A stretch of DNA of 5,612 nucleotides from Saprospirales bacterium (GCA_003559985.1 PWJP01000060.1:1-5612); one strand, 5' to 3'; shown: positions 1 to 5,612, counted from the stretch's first letter. Translations and numbers: made by a program. The notes: generated by a model not told the origin, from the letters alone.

Positions 1-1123
1 CCCGCACGATCAATATGTCATCTTCTTCCAGCCCACTTTTTATCTCAATTTGTCCGCGGTACTCCAGTCCGGTCTCAATATACCTTTTCTCGGCCCTCAT
101 CTGGTCATTTTCTTCCTGAGCGACGTAAACGAAAGCCCTGCCTCCCAGTTCGTTTTGTATAATATTGAGAGGTATGACAATGGCATCTTCTGCTGTGCGA
201 TCGTTAATGGACATACGCGCCATCAGATTGGGTTTGAGCCTCGATTTACCCGGTGCAAGGAAGGTCTCCACCCTGAAAGTTCGATTTTCGGGATCTATGG
301 TACTTCCCACTCTGCTTATGTTGCTCTGAATTGTTTTATCCAGGGAGGGAAAGTGGATTTCCACCTCATCGCCCCGGTCTATAAACATCAGGAAGTTTTC
401 CGGTACGCTTACAGATAGTTTGAGGTTGTCCATATCCACAATTACCGCAACCGGCGTTCCCGGAGATACGAGTTCCCCTTCCCGGAGTAGCAACTGGTCG
501 AGTACTCCGGTCTTTGGGGCTTTAACCACTGCTCTCGAGCGCTGGGTCTGCAGTACATCGAGGTTTTTCTCAAGTCGTTCCACACTGTTTTGGGCCTCGA
601 GAAACTGCATTTCAGAGCCAATGTTTTGATCCCACAGCCTCTTTTGTCGTTCGTAAATATCCCTGGCCAGTCTGAGTGTGGTTTCCACCTCTGAAATTTG
701 TTTGTCGATAACTTCCGTATCCAGCCTTGCGAGGAGTTGATCTCGCTGTACGCGGTCCCCCTCATCTACCAGCAGCTCAACTATTCTTCCGCTCACCTCA
801 GCCGATGCTATTACCTGATTGCGTGTCTCGAGGTTTCCCTGGAAAACAGAGTAGTGTTTGAGGTTGCGCTGGCGGAGGGTATCTAACTCCACGAGTACGG
901 CATCGCCTCTGCTGTAACCGTTCTCAAGGGCCACTATTTCGGCTTCCAGTTCTGCTATGGTTCGCTGCAGATTTCTCAGATCCTGCTTTTTATTTCTCAA
1001 GTGGTCCTTTTTGCGCTCGATATTGGAGATGCTGTTGTTTTTTTCATCTCCGTTGTTGCCGCATGCTGATAGCCCAAGTGCAAGAAACAATGCAAAGGCA
1101 AAAAGTAGTTTAGAATTCATCAT
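1..1123 (-). CDS. RND efflux periplasmic adaptor (HlyD/AcrA-like membrane fusion lipoprotein), C-terminus cut by window edge
   Basis: Adaptor that would bridge an inner-membrane RND pump and the TolC-type channel encoded just upstream. I translated it by hand: 374 codons from the ATG at 1123 run to the window edge without a stop. Residues 1-21 form a lipoprotein signal with lipobox LSAC (Cys21), so the mature protein should be lipid-anchored. Residues about 32-68 are a charged, heptad-like coiled coil. The first lipoyl half follows at about 101-135 (ASAEVSGRIVELLVDEGDRV), then an alpha-hairpin at about 138-196, the second lipoyl half at about 197-228 (VKAPKTGVLDQLLLREGELV), a beta-barrel at about 232-310 and a membrane-proximal domain from about 315. 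Only some 10-20 residues should be missing. An in-frame ATG at 1144 would add seven residues (MTRKAHK) and is an equally possible start; neither has a strong ribosome site. It lies 27-48 bases after the channel gene on the same strand, so it is probably cotranscribed. The family call is secure; the substrate is unknown. Confidence 0.93.
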   Translation of the reverse strand, partial: MMNSKLLFAFALFLALGLSACGNNGDEKNNSISNIERKKDHLRNKKQDLRNLQRTIAELEAEIVALENGYSRGDAVLVELDTLRQRNLKHYSVFQGNLETRNQVIASAEVSGRIVELLVDEGDRVQRDQLLARLDTEVIDKQISEVETTLRLARDIYERQKRLWDQNIGSEMQFLEAQNSVERLEKNLDVLQTQRSRAVVKAPKTGVLDQLLLREGELVSPGTPVAVIVDMDNLKLSVSVPENFLMFIDRGDEVEIHFPSLDKTIQSNISRVGSTIDPENRTFRVETFLAPGKSRLKPNLMARMSINDRTAEDAIVIPLNIIQNELGGRAFVYVAQEENDQMRAEKRYIETGLEYRGQIEIKSGLEEDDILIVR

Positions 1124-1171
1124 TTTATGTGCTTTTCGAGTCATTGGTAGTCTGTTAAAATTTCGGTGGTT

Positions 1172-2497
1172 TTAGCGGCCCAAAGCCTGCTCTAATTGGG
1201 TTCTTGAATCCACCACTTCGTAAAGAGCGTTTAGTTTTTGCAGACGAGCGTCGAACAGATCCTGTTCCGCCTGTATCAGTTCAAAGCTCGAACCAACACC
1301 CTCCCGGTACTTGGTGAGCACTGTATCGTAAATTTCCCGGCTCAGGTCAAACAAGCCTTTGGCGTCATCCAGTCCCCTAATTGCATTTTTGTACTGCAGG
1401 TGGTTGTTTCTGACTTCTGTGTCAATGGCGTGTCTGAGTTGGTGTTGTCCCTCCAGTACTTTTTCTTTGCTTATTCGCGCACGCTGTATCCGGGACCGTT
1501 TGTCAAATCCATCGAAAATTGGAATAGACAAGGTGGCTCCCACAGTAGTGGTCTGTAGCCAGCCTATTTCATCGCTGTTGAAAAGATCGTCCCGCTGGAG
1601 GTTTTGATTGTGATTGGCAAATGCGCGTAGAGTGGGGAAGTAGCCCATGCGTATCTGTCGGATATTGATGTCGGCCAACTCCTCATTGACCTGCAGCACG
1701 CGGTAGTCCGGTCTGTCGTCGTATTGAAAATCCACTGAGGGTTTTCTCAACATCCACTCCCCGGCCATTTCCTCAAGGTCACCGGTTATTTCTATCGGTT
1801 CTTCCGCGGGCCATGCCATCTGGAACTTCAGCAGATTTTCCGTGATGGTGTCCATTCCCATAATCTGGTCTCTCTGACTCTTGAGACCATTGTAATTGAG
1901 TTCCAGTCTGCGCACGTCCAGCAATTCTGCAAAACCCTCGTCGTATAGGGCCCTGGTTTCATCCAGTAGATTTTTCACACTCTCTATGTTGGACTCCAGT
2001 TCTCCTATTTGCTCCTGGACCAACAAGACACTGTAGAATGCCCTTTTTACATTCCACTTGATGTCCTCCCTGGTTGCATCCACCTCTTTTTCAGTGAGGT
2101 CTTTAAAAACCCGGGCGGCTTGCAGCCCTACGAAAAATGATCCGTCAAAAACCAGGGCGCTGAGCTCCAGGCTTGCATTTACGGATTGTCTTGTACCCGC
2201 GGGAAGGGAAATGAATGTCCCCTCCGGAGCTTCGGGGTCGGCGAATTGTGCCGGTATCAGAAAATTGGGTACATCGGGAAAATACGAGTACTGCAAATTT
2301 CCATCTAATTTCGGTAAACCCGTGGCGAGAACTTCTCCCACACGTGCATCTGCATCGGAAATATCCAACCTGCCCTGCCTGATCTCAAAGTTGTTCTCCA
2401 GGGCGTAGTTGACTGCGTCCTCTATGGTGAGCGGCTGAGCCAAAATAAATGACGGCAGTGCCAGGCAAACCAGCGCTGTTGTTATCAGTACCCTCAT
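1172..2497 (-). CDS. TolC-family outer-membrane efflux channel
   Basis: Outer-membrane factor forming the exit duct of a tripartite efflux pump. The 441-residue length is normal for the family. Residues 1-20 are a signal peptide (MRVLITTALVCLALPSFILA, cleavage before Gln21). The mature protein opens with the typical LTIEDAVNYALENNFEIRQGRLDISDADARV helix (about 23-53) and the LPKLDGNLQYSY strand region (61-72). The second repeat has the matching YFPTLRAFANHNQN (286-299) and the LSIPIFDGFDKRSRIQRAR segment (323-341), which is the family's classic 'P-x-F-x-G' turn. Long amphipathic helices (about 133-225 and 335-440) would build the periplasmic tunnel, including the conserved YREGVGSSFELIQAEQDL near 397-414. 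There is no N-terminal lipobox. Its ATG overlaps the TGA of the TetR gene as ATGA, implying translational coupling, and the adaptor gene follows. The family is certain; the transported compound is not deducible. Confidence 0.96.
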   Translation of the reverse strand: MRVLITTALVCLALPSFILAQPLTIEDAVNYALENNFEIRQGRLDISDADARVGEVLATGLPKLDGNLQYSYFPDVPNFLIPAQFADPEAPEGTFISLPAGTRQSVNASLELSALVFDGSFFVGLQAARVFKDLTEKEVDATREDIKWNVKRAFYSVLLVQEQIGELESNIESVKNLLDETRALYDEGFAELLDVRRLELNYNGLKSQRDQIMGMDTITENLLKFQMAWPAEEPIEITGDLEEMAGEWMLRKPSVDFQYDDRPDYRVLQVNEELADINIRQIRMGYFPTLRAFANHNQNLQRDDLFNSDEIGWLQTTTVGATLSIPIFDGFDKRSRIQRARISKEKVLEGQHQLRHAIDTEVRNNHLQYKNAIRGLDDAKGLFDLSREIYDTVLTKYREGVGSSFELIQAEQDLFDARLQKLNALYEVVDSRTQLEQALGR

Positions 2498-3162
2498 ACC
2501 TCGGTTTTTCTGGTTTTGATAATTTTCTCTATGATGTTGCGGTGTTTCAAAACGGGTTTTTGGTCCTTTCTGTCGTTGTACTTCTTGTAAATCTCGTAGC
2601 CCTCAGCAGTCGCAATACTCCGGATGTGGTAATTGATGAATCCCTCGTAAACCGCTCCGGGATTGGTCGTAGTCTGTGGAAAAAGCTCCTCGTCGTTCAT
2701 GTTCAAAATGATGGTCAGGTAGAATCGATTTACCAGGTCAATATTTATATCGGAGCGGTAAAGCCCCTCTGCCACACCTTTTTTCAGGTTTTCGTAGGCC
2801 ATGTTCTCAATGGACATTTTCTTGAACTTCTGTACGTCTTCCCAAACCTTTGGATAATACTTTTTTATCTCGTGTATCATGGCAGGGGAAATCCTGGACA
2901 TTATTTCAAAAACATGGTTGGCTATCTCGCAAAACCCCTCTATGGAATTCGAGGCCCCCTCCATCAAGAAGTAAATGGACTCCATGGTGTTTTTCAAAAG
3001 GGTATTCATCACCTCACTCACCAGTTCTTCCTTATTGGCGAAGTGGATGTAAAGCGTCTTTTTCGAAATGCCCATTTCACTGCAGAGCTCATCCATGGTA
3101 ACGGATCGGACTCCGTGTCTCGTAAAAATTCTGCCGGCATGTTCTATTATCTGTTGTTTCAT
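2494..3162 (-). CDS. TetR/AcrR-family transcriptional regulator of the efflux operon
   Basis: DNA-binding regulator, most likely a repressor released by a small ligand. From the ATG at 3162 it has 222 residues, close to the family norm. The N-terminal helix MKQQIIEHAGRIFTRHGVRSVTMDELCSEMG leads into the helix-turn-helix at about 24-46, with the strongly conserved GISKKTLYIHFANKEELV signature. Residues 47-190 are helical and divergent, as expected of a ligand-binding and dimerisation domain, and the last 30 residues are a basic tail. The frame stays open upstream to a GTG at 3255 and has another ATG at 3219; I prefer 3162 because the homologous domain starts right there. The upstream 31 codons lack domain character, although the best promoter lies only about 20 bases before the GTG. 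It is the first gene of the operon, overlapping the channel gene by four bases. The palindromes on its promoter suggest autoregulation. The ligand is unknown. Confidence 0.93.
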   Translation of the reverse strand: MKQQIIEHAGRIFTRHGVRSVTMDELCSEMGISKKTLYIHFANKEELVSEVMNTLLKNTMESIYFLMEGASNSIEGFCEIANHVFEIMSRISPAMIHEIKKYYPKVWEDVQKFKKMSIENMAYENLKKGVAEGLYRSDINIDLVNRFYLTIILNMNDEELFPQTTTNPGAVYEGFINYHIRSIATAEGYEIYKKYNDRKDQKPVLKHRNIIEKIIKTRKTEV

Positions 3163-3258
3163 AAGCTCGATTTTCCAAATGTTTTGACCGGCAGCGGCAG
3201 TAAATTCCTCTCTACCCATTACCCGTCTTTTGTTTTTTGCCAGTGGCAATTCCACCCA

Positions 3259-3282
3259 ACTTTTGGTTGGACGTGCAAAAGT
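3259..3282. promoter_or_regulatory. Inverted repeat ACTTTTG-N10-CAAAAGT, candidate TetR operator (proximal)
   Basis: Perfect 7-base arms (3259-3265 and 3276-3282) flank a 10-base spacer. The right arm coincides with the -7 box of the tetR promoter and the spacer covers the expected start of transcription, an ideal place for a repressor. A smaller CCAAC-N5-GTTGG palindrome (3256-3270) overlaps the left arm. TetR-family operators are typically imperfect palindromes of roughly this total size next to the regulator's own gene. One 7-base palindrome of this spacing is not by itself statistically striking; the placement makes it credible. Confidence 0.5.
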
Positions 3283-3283
3283 A
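3276..3283 (-). promoter_or_regulatory. Predicted -7 promoter box for the tetR-tolC-adaptor operon
   Basis: Read on the minus strand the bases are TACTTTTG, an exact match to the Bacteroidota sigma -7 consensus TAnnTTTG. Transcription would begin near 3268-3271, giving a leader of about 105 bases to the ATG at 3162. I see no clear TTG -33 element 17-23 bases upstream, where the second palindrome lies instead. The match is short, so its weight comes from position and from the overlapping palindromes. Confidence 0.5.
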
Positions 3284-3288
3284 ACCAG

Positions 3289-3316
3289 GGAAACTTTAAG
3301 AGGTTTAAAAGTTTCC
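3289..3316. promoter_or_regulatory. Inverted repeat GGAAACTTT-N10-AAAGTTTCC, candidate TetR operator (distal)
   Basis: Perfect 9-base arms (3289-3297 and 3308-3316) with a 10-base spacer, a rare coincidence in a region this small. The arms contain the same ACTTT/AAAGT half-sites as the neighbouring palindrome, and the two centres lie about 32 bases apart, roughly three helical turns on one face of the DNA. It covers the place where the -33 element of the tetR promoter would lie. No U-tract follows on either strand, so a terminator is unlikely. Binding by the TetR protein encoded here is inferred, not shown. Confidence 0.5.
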
Positions 3317-3367
3317 AGATATTTTTTTCGAGATAGATGAAGTGATTCTTTAGAAGGACAAATGGGT

Positions 3368-3393
3368 CTTAGAGTTTGACGAAAATCTCTAAG
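3368..3393. repeat. Stem-loop CTTAGAG...CTCTAAG in the divergent intergenic region
   Basis: Seven-base perfect arms (3368-3374 and 3387-3393) flank a 12-base spacer. Inside it TTT (3375-3377) can pair with AAA (3383-3385), leaving T3386 bulged and a five-base loop. No T-run follows directly on either strand, so it does not look like an intrinsic terminator. Its half-sites differ from the ACTTT/AAAGT palindromes nearer tetR. It could be an operator for another regulator or a chance hairpin. The stretch 3394-3508 to its right shows nothing else I can support. Confidence 0.3.
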
Positions 3394-3508
3394 GTTTCGT
3401 TGGCCATTTTTCTGCTTTCACGAGTTTTTCATCAAAATTGTTAGTTGTTGGCTTTCCCCGGCATAGGATTATCTGGTGGAAAAACAAGTCCCTTTTAGCA
3501 AAAGTGTA

Positions 3509-3516
3509 TATATTTG
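3509..3516 (+). promoter_or_regulatory. Predicted -7 promoter box for the fatty acid hydroxylase gene
   Basis: TATATTTG matches the Bacteroidota -7 consensus TAnnTTTG exactly. Transcription would start near 3521-3524, just 10-13 bases before the ATG at 3534, so the leader would be very short. This supports the 3534 start over the upstream in-frame TTG at 3438, which would lie outside the transcript. No clear -33 TTG is seen. Confidence 0.5.
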
Positions 3517-3533
3517 GGGAAATAAGGGTTGAG

Positions 3534-4394
3534 ATGGAGGCACTGATCAATTATTTTGCAGACATTCCCGCCAGTCACCGAACAGCTATTCTGCTCGGGG
3601 GTCTCACCTTTTTTCTATTGTTGGAAAATGCCGCTCCGCTGTTTCGATTGAAATACAACAAGTGGAAGCACCTGCTCATAAATATGTTTTTCACCGCCAC
3701 CACCATTGCGGTGAATTTTGCCATGGCCTTTGTGTTGTTTGCTGCGGCTGAATTCACCAATGCGGAGGAGATAGGATTGTTGCACTGGCTTGGTTTAGAG
3801 GGTTTTTGGTTTCTTTTACTCGGACTGATGGGGCTGGATTTTACCGGAGCCTGGCTGGCGCATTATTTACAGCACAAAAATCGATTGTTGTGGAGGTTGC
3901 ATTTGGTGCACCACTCGGACCAGGAAGTCGATGTCACCACTGCCAATCGTCACCATCCTTTGGAGAGTGTATTCCGGTTCGTGTTTACCGTATTAGGTGT
4001 GGTGATTATGGGTGCACCGGTTTGGCTAGTACTTGTATATCAATCACTCAGCGCGCTGCTCAGCCAGTTTAACCACTCCAATATCAAGATGCCTGCCTGG
4101 CTGGATAACGCACTGGTTTGGGTAGTTTGTACGCCCAATATGCACCGGGTTCATCACCACTACCGGCAGCCTTACACGGATATGAATTTCGGGAATATTT
4201 TCTCCATTTGGGACCGCATATTCGGCACTTATGTAAAAGTCGATAACCGTCAACTGCGCTACGGATTGGATACCCACATGGACGACCGCGAAGCCAATGA
4301 CATAGTTACCATGCTCAAGTTGCCCTTCTTTAAATACCGCCCTCCGGTTGAATACGAGGATGAGGAGAAACTGGTCGAGGAGGGTGAGAAGTAA
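3534..4394 (+). CDS. Fatty acid hydroxylase/sterol desaturase superfamily membrane protein
   Basis: Integral-membrane di-iron oxygenase that would hydroxylate or desaturate a lipid, sterol-like or carotenoid substrate using O2. It has 286 residues from the first ATG. The histidine boxes are intact: HYLQH (110-114), HLVHH (123-127), RHH (139-141), the NHSN motif (180-183) and HRVHHH (204-209). The last is followed by the conserved NFGNIFSIWDRIFGTY (218-233) and a family-typical YGLDTHMDD tail. Hydrophobic segments near 17-33, 48-73, 90-108 and 147-175 would span the membrane with the metal site on the cytoplasmic side. The C-terminus is rich in Glu. It is divergent from tetR and shares its control region. 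Its end is 18 bases from the convergent neighbour's end, and I see no hairpin terminator between them. The open frame extends upstream only to a TTG at 3438. The superfamily is certain; the substrate cannot be told from sequence. Confidence 0.94.
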   Translation: MEALINYFADIPASHRTAILLGGLTFFLLLENAAPLFRLKYNKWKHLLINMFFTATTIAVNFAMAFVLFAAAEFTNAEEIGLLHWLGLEGFWFLLLGLMGLDFTGAWLAHYLQHKNRLLWRLHLVHHSDQEVDVTTANRHHPLESVFRFVFTVLGVVIMGAPVWLVLVYQSLSALLSQFNHSNIKMPAWLDNALVWVVCTPNMHRVHHHYRQPYTDMNFGNIFSIWDRIFGTYVKVDNRQLRYGLDTHMDDREANDIVTMLKLPFFKYRPPVEYEDEEKLVEEGEK

Positions 4395-4412
4395 TTAAAC
4401 TACTATTACAAA

Positions 4413-5357
4413 TCAAACCTCCGGGTCGAAGTCGATGGGCAATTGGTCCAAATCCGGGTCTCTTCTACCGGGTCCGAACCATTTTTCCTGAAATTCTCTC
4501 ATTGCCTGGACGCTTCCGTCTCTTTCGGACGGAGGCAATTCCTGTTTTTTCAAAAAGGGCTGTGGATTATTAGTAAAGTAGCTGTCACCCGACCCGCATT
4601 CGTAAACTTCCTCAATTTCGATAATGGATCTTCCTCCCGGTTTGAAATAGGTGGCTCCGGTAAATATCGCCTCTTTTCCCCACAGGTTAGCGAATACTGT
4701 TGGGTTAGAAAGGTTCTCCGACAGATAGCCGTACACATAGCCTTCCTCTGTCTTTATTTTGACTTTGCTGTTGGAGTATTGCAACATATCCACTGCACCG
4801 TTGAAAACCACAGGTTCCGGCTCAGGTATCTCATCTTCCAGGTCTATTATCCGGTCAAAATCGCTATCTTTTATCTCCAGTTCGGTTGCTCCATCCTCGC
4901 TCGAAATAATCATTATTTCATCTCCGCTGTAAAAAGCTTTTCTGAGCTTTTTGAGTTCCTGAAGCAGTTGTTTGTCAAGGAGTTCCTGCTTGTTGTCGTC
5001 TTCGGCCAGTGCCAGTTGAAAGGTTTTGATAAAGAGCGAGATGGGGTTTTCATTTGGCAGTTCTACTTGCGCCTCCACCAGGAAAAGGTTGGTCTGAAAG
5101 GGCTCGAGTGTCTTTTCAAATCGCTGGGTCTTCAGGGACAAAACGGTGCTGTCTTTTTGCATGCCGGTCAGTGAAATCCGCAGGGCATTCTGCATGGATA
5201 ATTTTTTTCTGCCCCTTTTCAGGCTAAGTCCCTTCAGTCGAATATGCAGGGCCCCCTCAGATATCCGTCTGATACCATTCGCTATTCTGATCAGACGATT
5301 CAGATCAATGGCACCACTACCTTCTCCCAGATTTTCTATCCTCAGTTCATAATTCAT
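4413..5357 (-). CDS. Uncharacterised 314-residue protein, probably cytoplasmic
   Basis: I do not recognise this protein. It has no signal peptide and no membrane segment. Residues 1-10 (MNYELRIENL) look like a beta strand, followed by an amphipathic helix (about 17-34). Alternating strands follow to about 78 with many basic residues (LKRGRKKLS, 46-54) and a 'KDSTVLSL' stretch. Helices follow at about 104-118 and 122-143 (strongly charged). Residues about 184-252 are beta-rich, with GYVYGYLSE, GKEAIFTGATYFKPGGRSIIEIEEV suggesting a small barrel. The tail 280-314 holds REFQEKWFG and an acidic end, and a second acidic patch lies at 164-182. The ATG at 5357 is the natural start since the strand-helix fold begins there. 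Codon structure and domain-like alternation argue that it is real. The long antisense frame at 4443-5174 is a shadow. It stands alone within the window; any upstream partner would lie beyond 5612. Confidence 0.85.
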   Translation of the reverse strand: MNYELRIENLGEGSGAIDLNRLIRIANGIRRISEGALHIRLKGLSLKRGRKKLSMQNALRISLTGMQKDSTVLSLKTQRFEKTLEPFQTNLFLVEAQVELPNENPISLFIKTFQLALAEDDNKQELLDKQLLQELKKLRKAFYSGDEIMIISSEDGATELEIKDSDFDRIIDLEDEIPEPEPVVFNGAVDMLQYSNSKVKIKTEEGYVYGYLSENLSNPTVFANLWGKEAIFTGATYFKPGGRSIIEIEEVYECGSGDSYFTNNPQPFLKKQELPPSERDGSVQAMREFQEKWFGPGRRDPDLDQLPIDFDPEV

Positions 5358-5401
5358 GTGGTTGACTTTCCGCTGTGTTATCCCTGACCTTTTTACGCTA
5401 T

Positions 5402-5473
5402 AAACCTTTTGAACGAACTTTGGTAAGTTGAACTTTTATAAGTCACGCCTTCGGTTCAAGGTTTTTAGGTTCA
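5402..5473. repeat. Dyad-symmetric GAAC/GTTC half-site array in the leader of the 314-residue gene
   Basis: GAACTTT occurs at 5415-5421 and 5430-5436, and GGTTCA at 5453-5458 and 5468-5473, each pair with a 15-base period. The four GAAC/GTTC cores are symmetric about 5443.5. An outer pairing also exists: AAACCTTTTGAAC (5402-5414) against GTTCAAGGTTT (5454-5464), 11 paired bases with a two-base bulge, which could fold in the mRNA leader. A small AAGTT-G-AACTT palindrome lies at 5425-5435. The array sits between the predicted promoter and the start codon. It may be an operator cluster or a leader RNA structure; the function is unproven. Confidence 0.4.
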
Positions 5474-5481
5474 CAAATATA
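5474..5481 (-). promoter_or_regulatory. Predicted -7 promoter box for the 314-residue gene
   Basis: On the minus strand the bases read TATATTTG, an exact TAnnTTTG match, about 117 bases before the ATG at 5357. The transcript would carry a leader of about 110 bases containing the GAAC/GTTC array. The region where a -33 TTG should lie is C-rich on this strand and has no match, so the call rests on one box. Confidence 0.42.
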
Positions 5482-5612
5482 GGGAGTTGGAGGGGAATGT
5501 GGGAGGCCTGGGGTTATTTCGATTTGAATGAAGCTAAGACTCGTGGTCGGATGGTTTTCCCGATTCATACACAATACCAATAAACTACAAAATTCCCCAT
5601 GTCACCTGCCTC
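5482..5612. other. Non-coding stretch with a G-rich run, no gene recognised
   Basis: No convincing gene is seen here. The plus strand opens with a purine/G-rich run (5482-5516) unlike the A/T-rich intergenic DNA elsewhere in the window. On the minus strand a 15-codon open frame enters from the right edge and stops at 5565-5567. It could be the extreme C-terminus of an upstream gene but is too short to judge. No tRNA-like fold, tandem repeat or terminator is evident. It may be part of a dispersed intergenic repeat, which I cannot test here. Confidence 0.35.

Noticed and set aside
50..418. 122-codon plus-strand frame at the left edge
   Set aside because: It lies opposite the adaptor gene, whose minus-strand translation shows lipoyl and barrel domains; it is a shadow.
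3163..3255. N-terminal extension of the TetR protein from the GTG at 3255 or the ATG at 3219
   Set aside because: The conserved TetR fold starts at the ATG at 3162 and the additional residues have no family counterpart, though the promoter position does not exclude it.
2449..3336. 295-codon plus-strand open frame opposite tetR
   Set aside because: It is antisense to a clearly recognisable TetR gene, has no domain character and no promoter or start context; its openness reflects codon use of the gene on the other strand.
3453..3522. Long-range inverted repeat TTTCCCC (3453-3459) and GGGGAAA (3516-3522)
   Set aside because: Seven-base arms 56 bases apart are expected by chance in a region this size, and nothing else supports a function.
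3438..3533. N-terminal extension of the hydroxylase from the TTG at 3438
   Set aside because: It would start upstream of the predicted promoter box at 3509-3516, and the extra residues do not look like the family's N-terminus.
4443..5174. 243-codon plus-strand open frame opposite the 314-residue gene
   Set aside because: Low-complexity Phe/Leu/Cys-rich translation typical of an antisense shadow; the minus-strand frame has a better domain-like pattern, start and promoter.
5443..5568. 41-codon minus-strand frame starting at an ATG that overlaps a TGA
   Set aside because: Pro-rich translation without recognisable features, overlapping the predicted promoter and the GAAC/GTTC array; more likely chance.

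Overview
The window looks like a chromosomal segment from a member of the Bacteroidota, possibly a Cytophagia/Saprospiria-type lineage (the sub-phylum guess is weak). The evidence is the TetR-TolC-adaptor gene order, starts without clear Shine-Dalgarno sequences in A/T-rich contexts, and three good matches to the Bacteroidota -7 promoter box TAnnTTTG at plausible places upstream of genes. Base composition is moderate. There are no tRNA or rRNA genes, no CRISPR array and no recognisable insertion sequence.

Layout. (1) Positions 1-3162, minus strand: a drug/solvent-efflux type operon read right to left. It holds a TetR-family regulator (2494-3162), a TolC-family outer-membrane channel (1172-2497, starting inside the regulator's stop through an ATGA overlap) and an HlyD/AcrA-like lipoprotein adaptor (1-1123, cut by the window edge a few residues before its expected C-terminus). 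The RND inner-membrane pump that normally completes the set is expected just beyond position 1 but is not visible. (2) Positions 3163-3533: a 371-base divergent intergenic region. It holds one promoter facing tetR, one promoter facing the gene to the right, two tandem palindromes lying on the tetR promoter (good operator candidates) and a further stem-loop. (3) Positions 3534-4394, plus strand: an integral-membrane fatty acid hydroxylase/sterol desaturase superfamily enzyme with its di-iron histidine boxes intact. (4) Positions 4413-5357, minus strand, convergent with the hydroxylase and only 18 bases from it: a 314-residue protein I do not recognise, apparently cytoplasmic, with an N-terminal alpha/beta part, a central helix, a beta-rich C-terminal part and an acidic tail. 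(5) Positions 5358-5612: non-coding leader and upstream sequence with a promoter box, a symmetric array of GAAC/GTTC half-sites and a G-rich stretch of unknown nature.

How the parts may work together. The regulator probably represses its own operon through the palindromes at its promoter, so pump expression would rise when an inducer binds. The hydroxylase is transcribed away from the same intergenic region and may share that control, which would tie membrane-lipid modification to efflux, but this is inference. I see no link between the 314-residue protein and the pump. No clearly novel system is demonstrated; the best leads are the operator pair, the uncharacterised 314-residue gene and the dyad-symmetric array in its leader.
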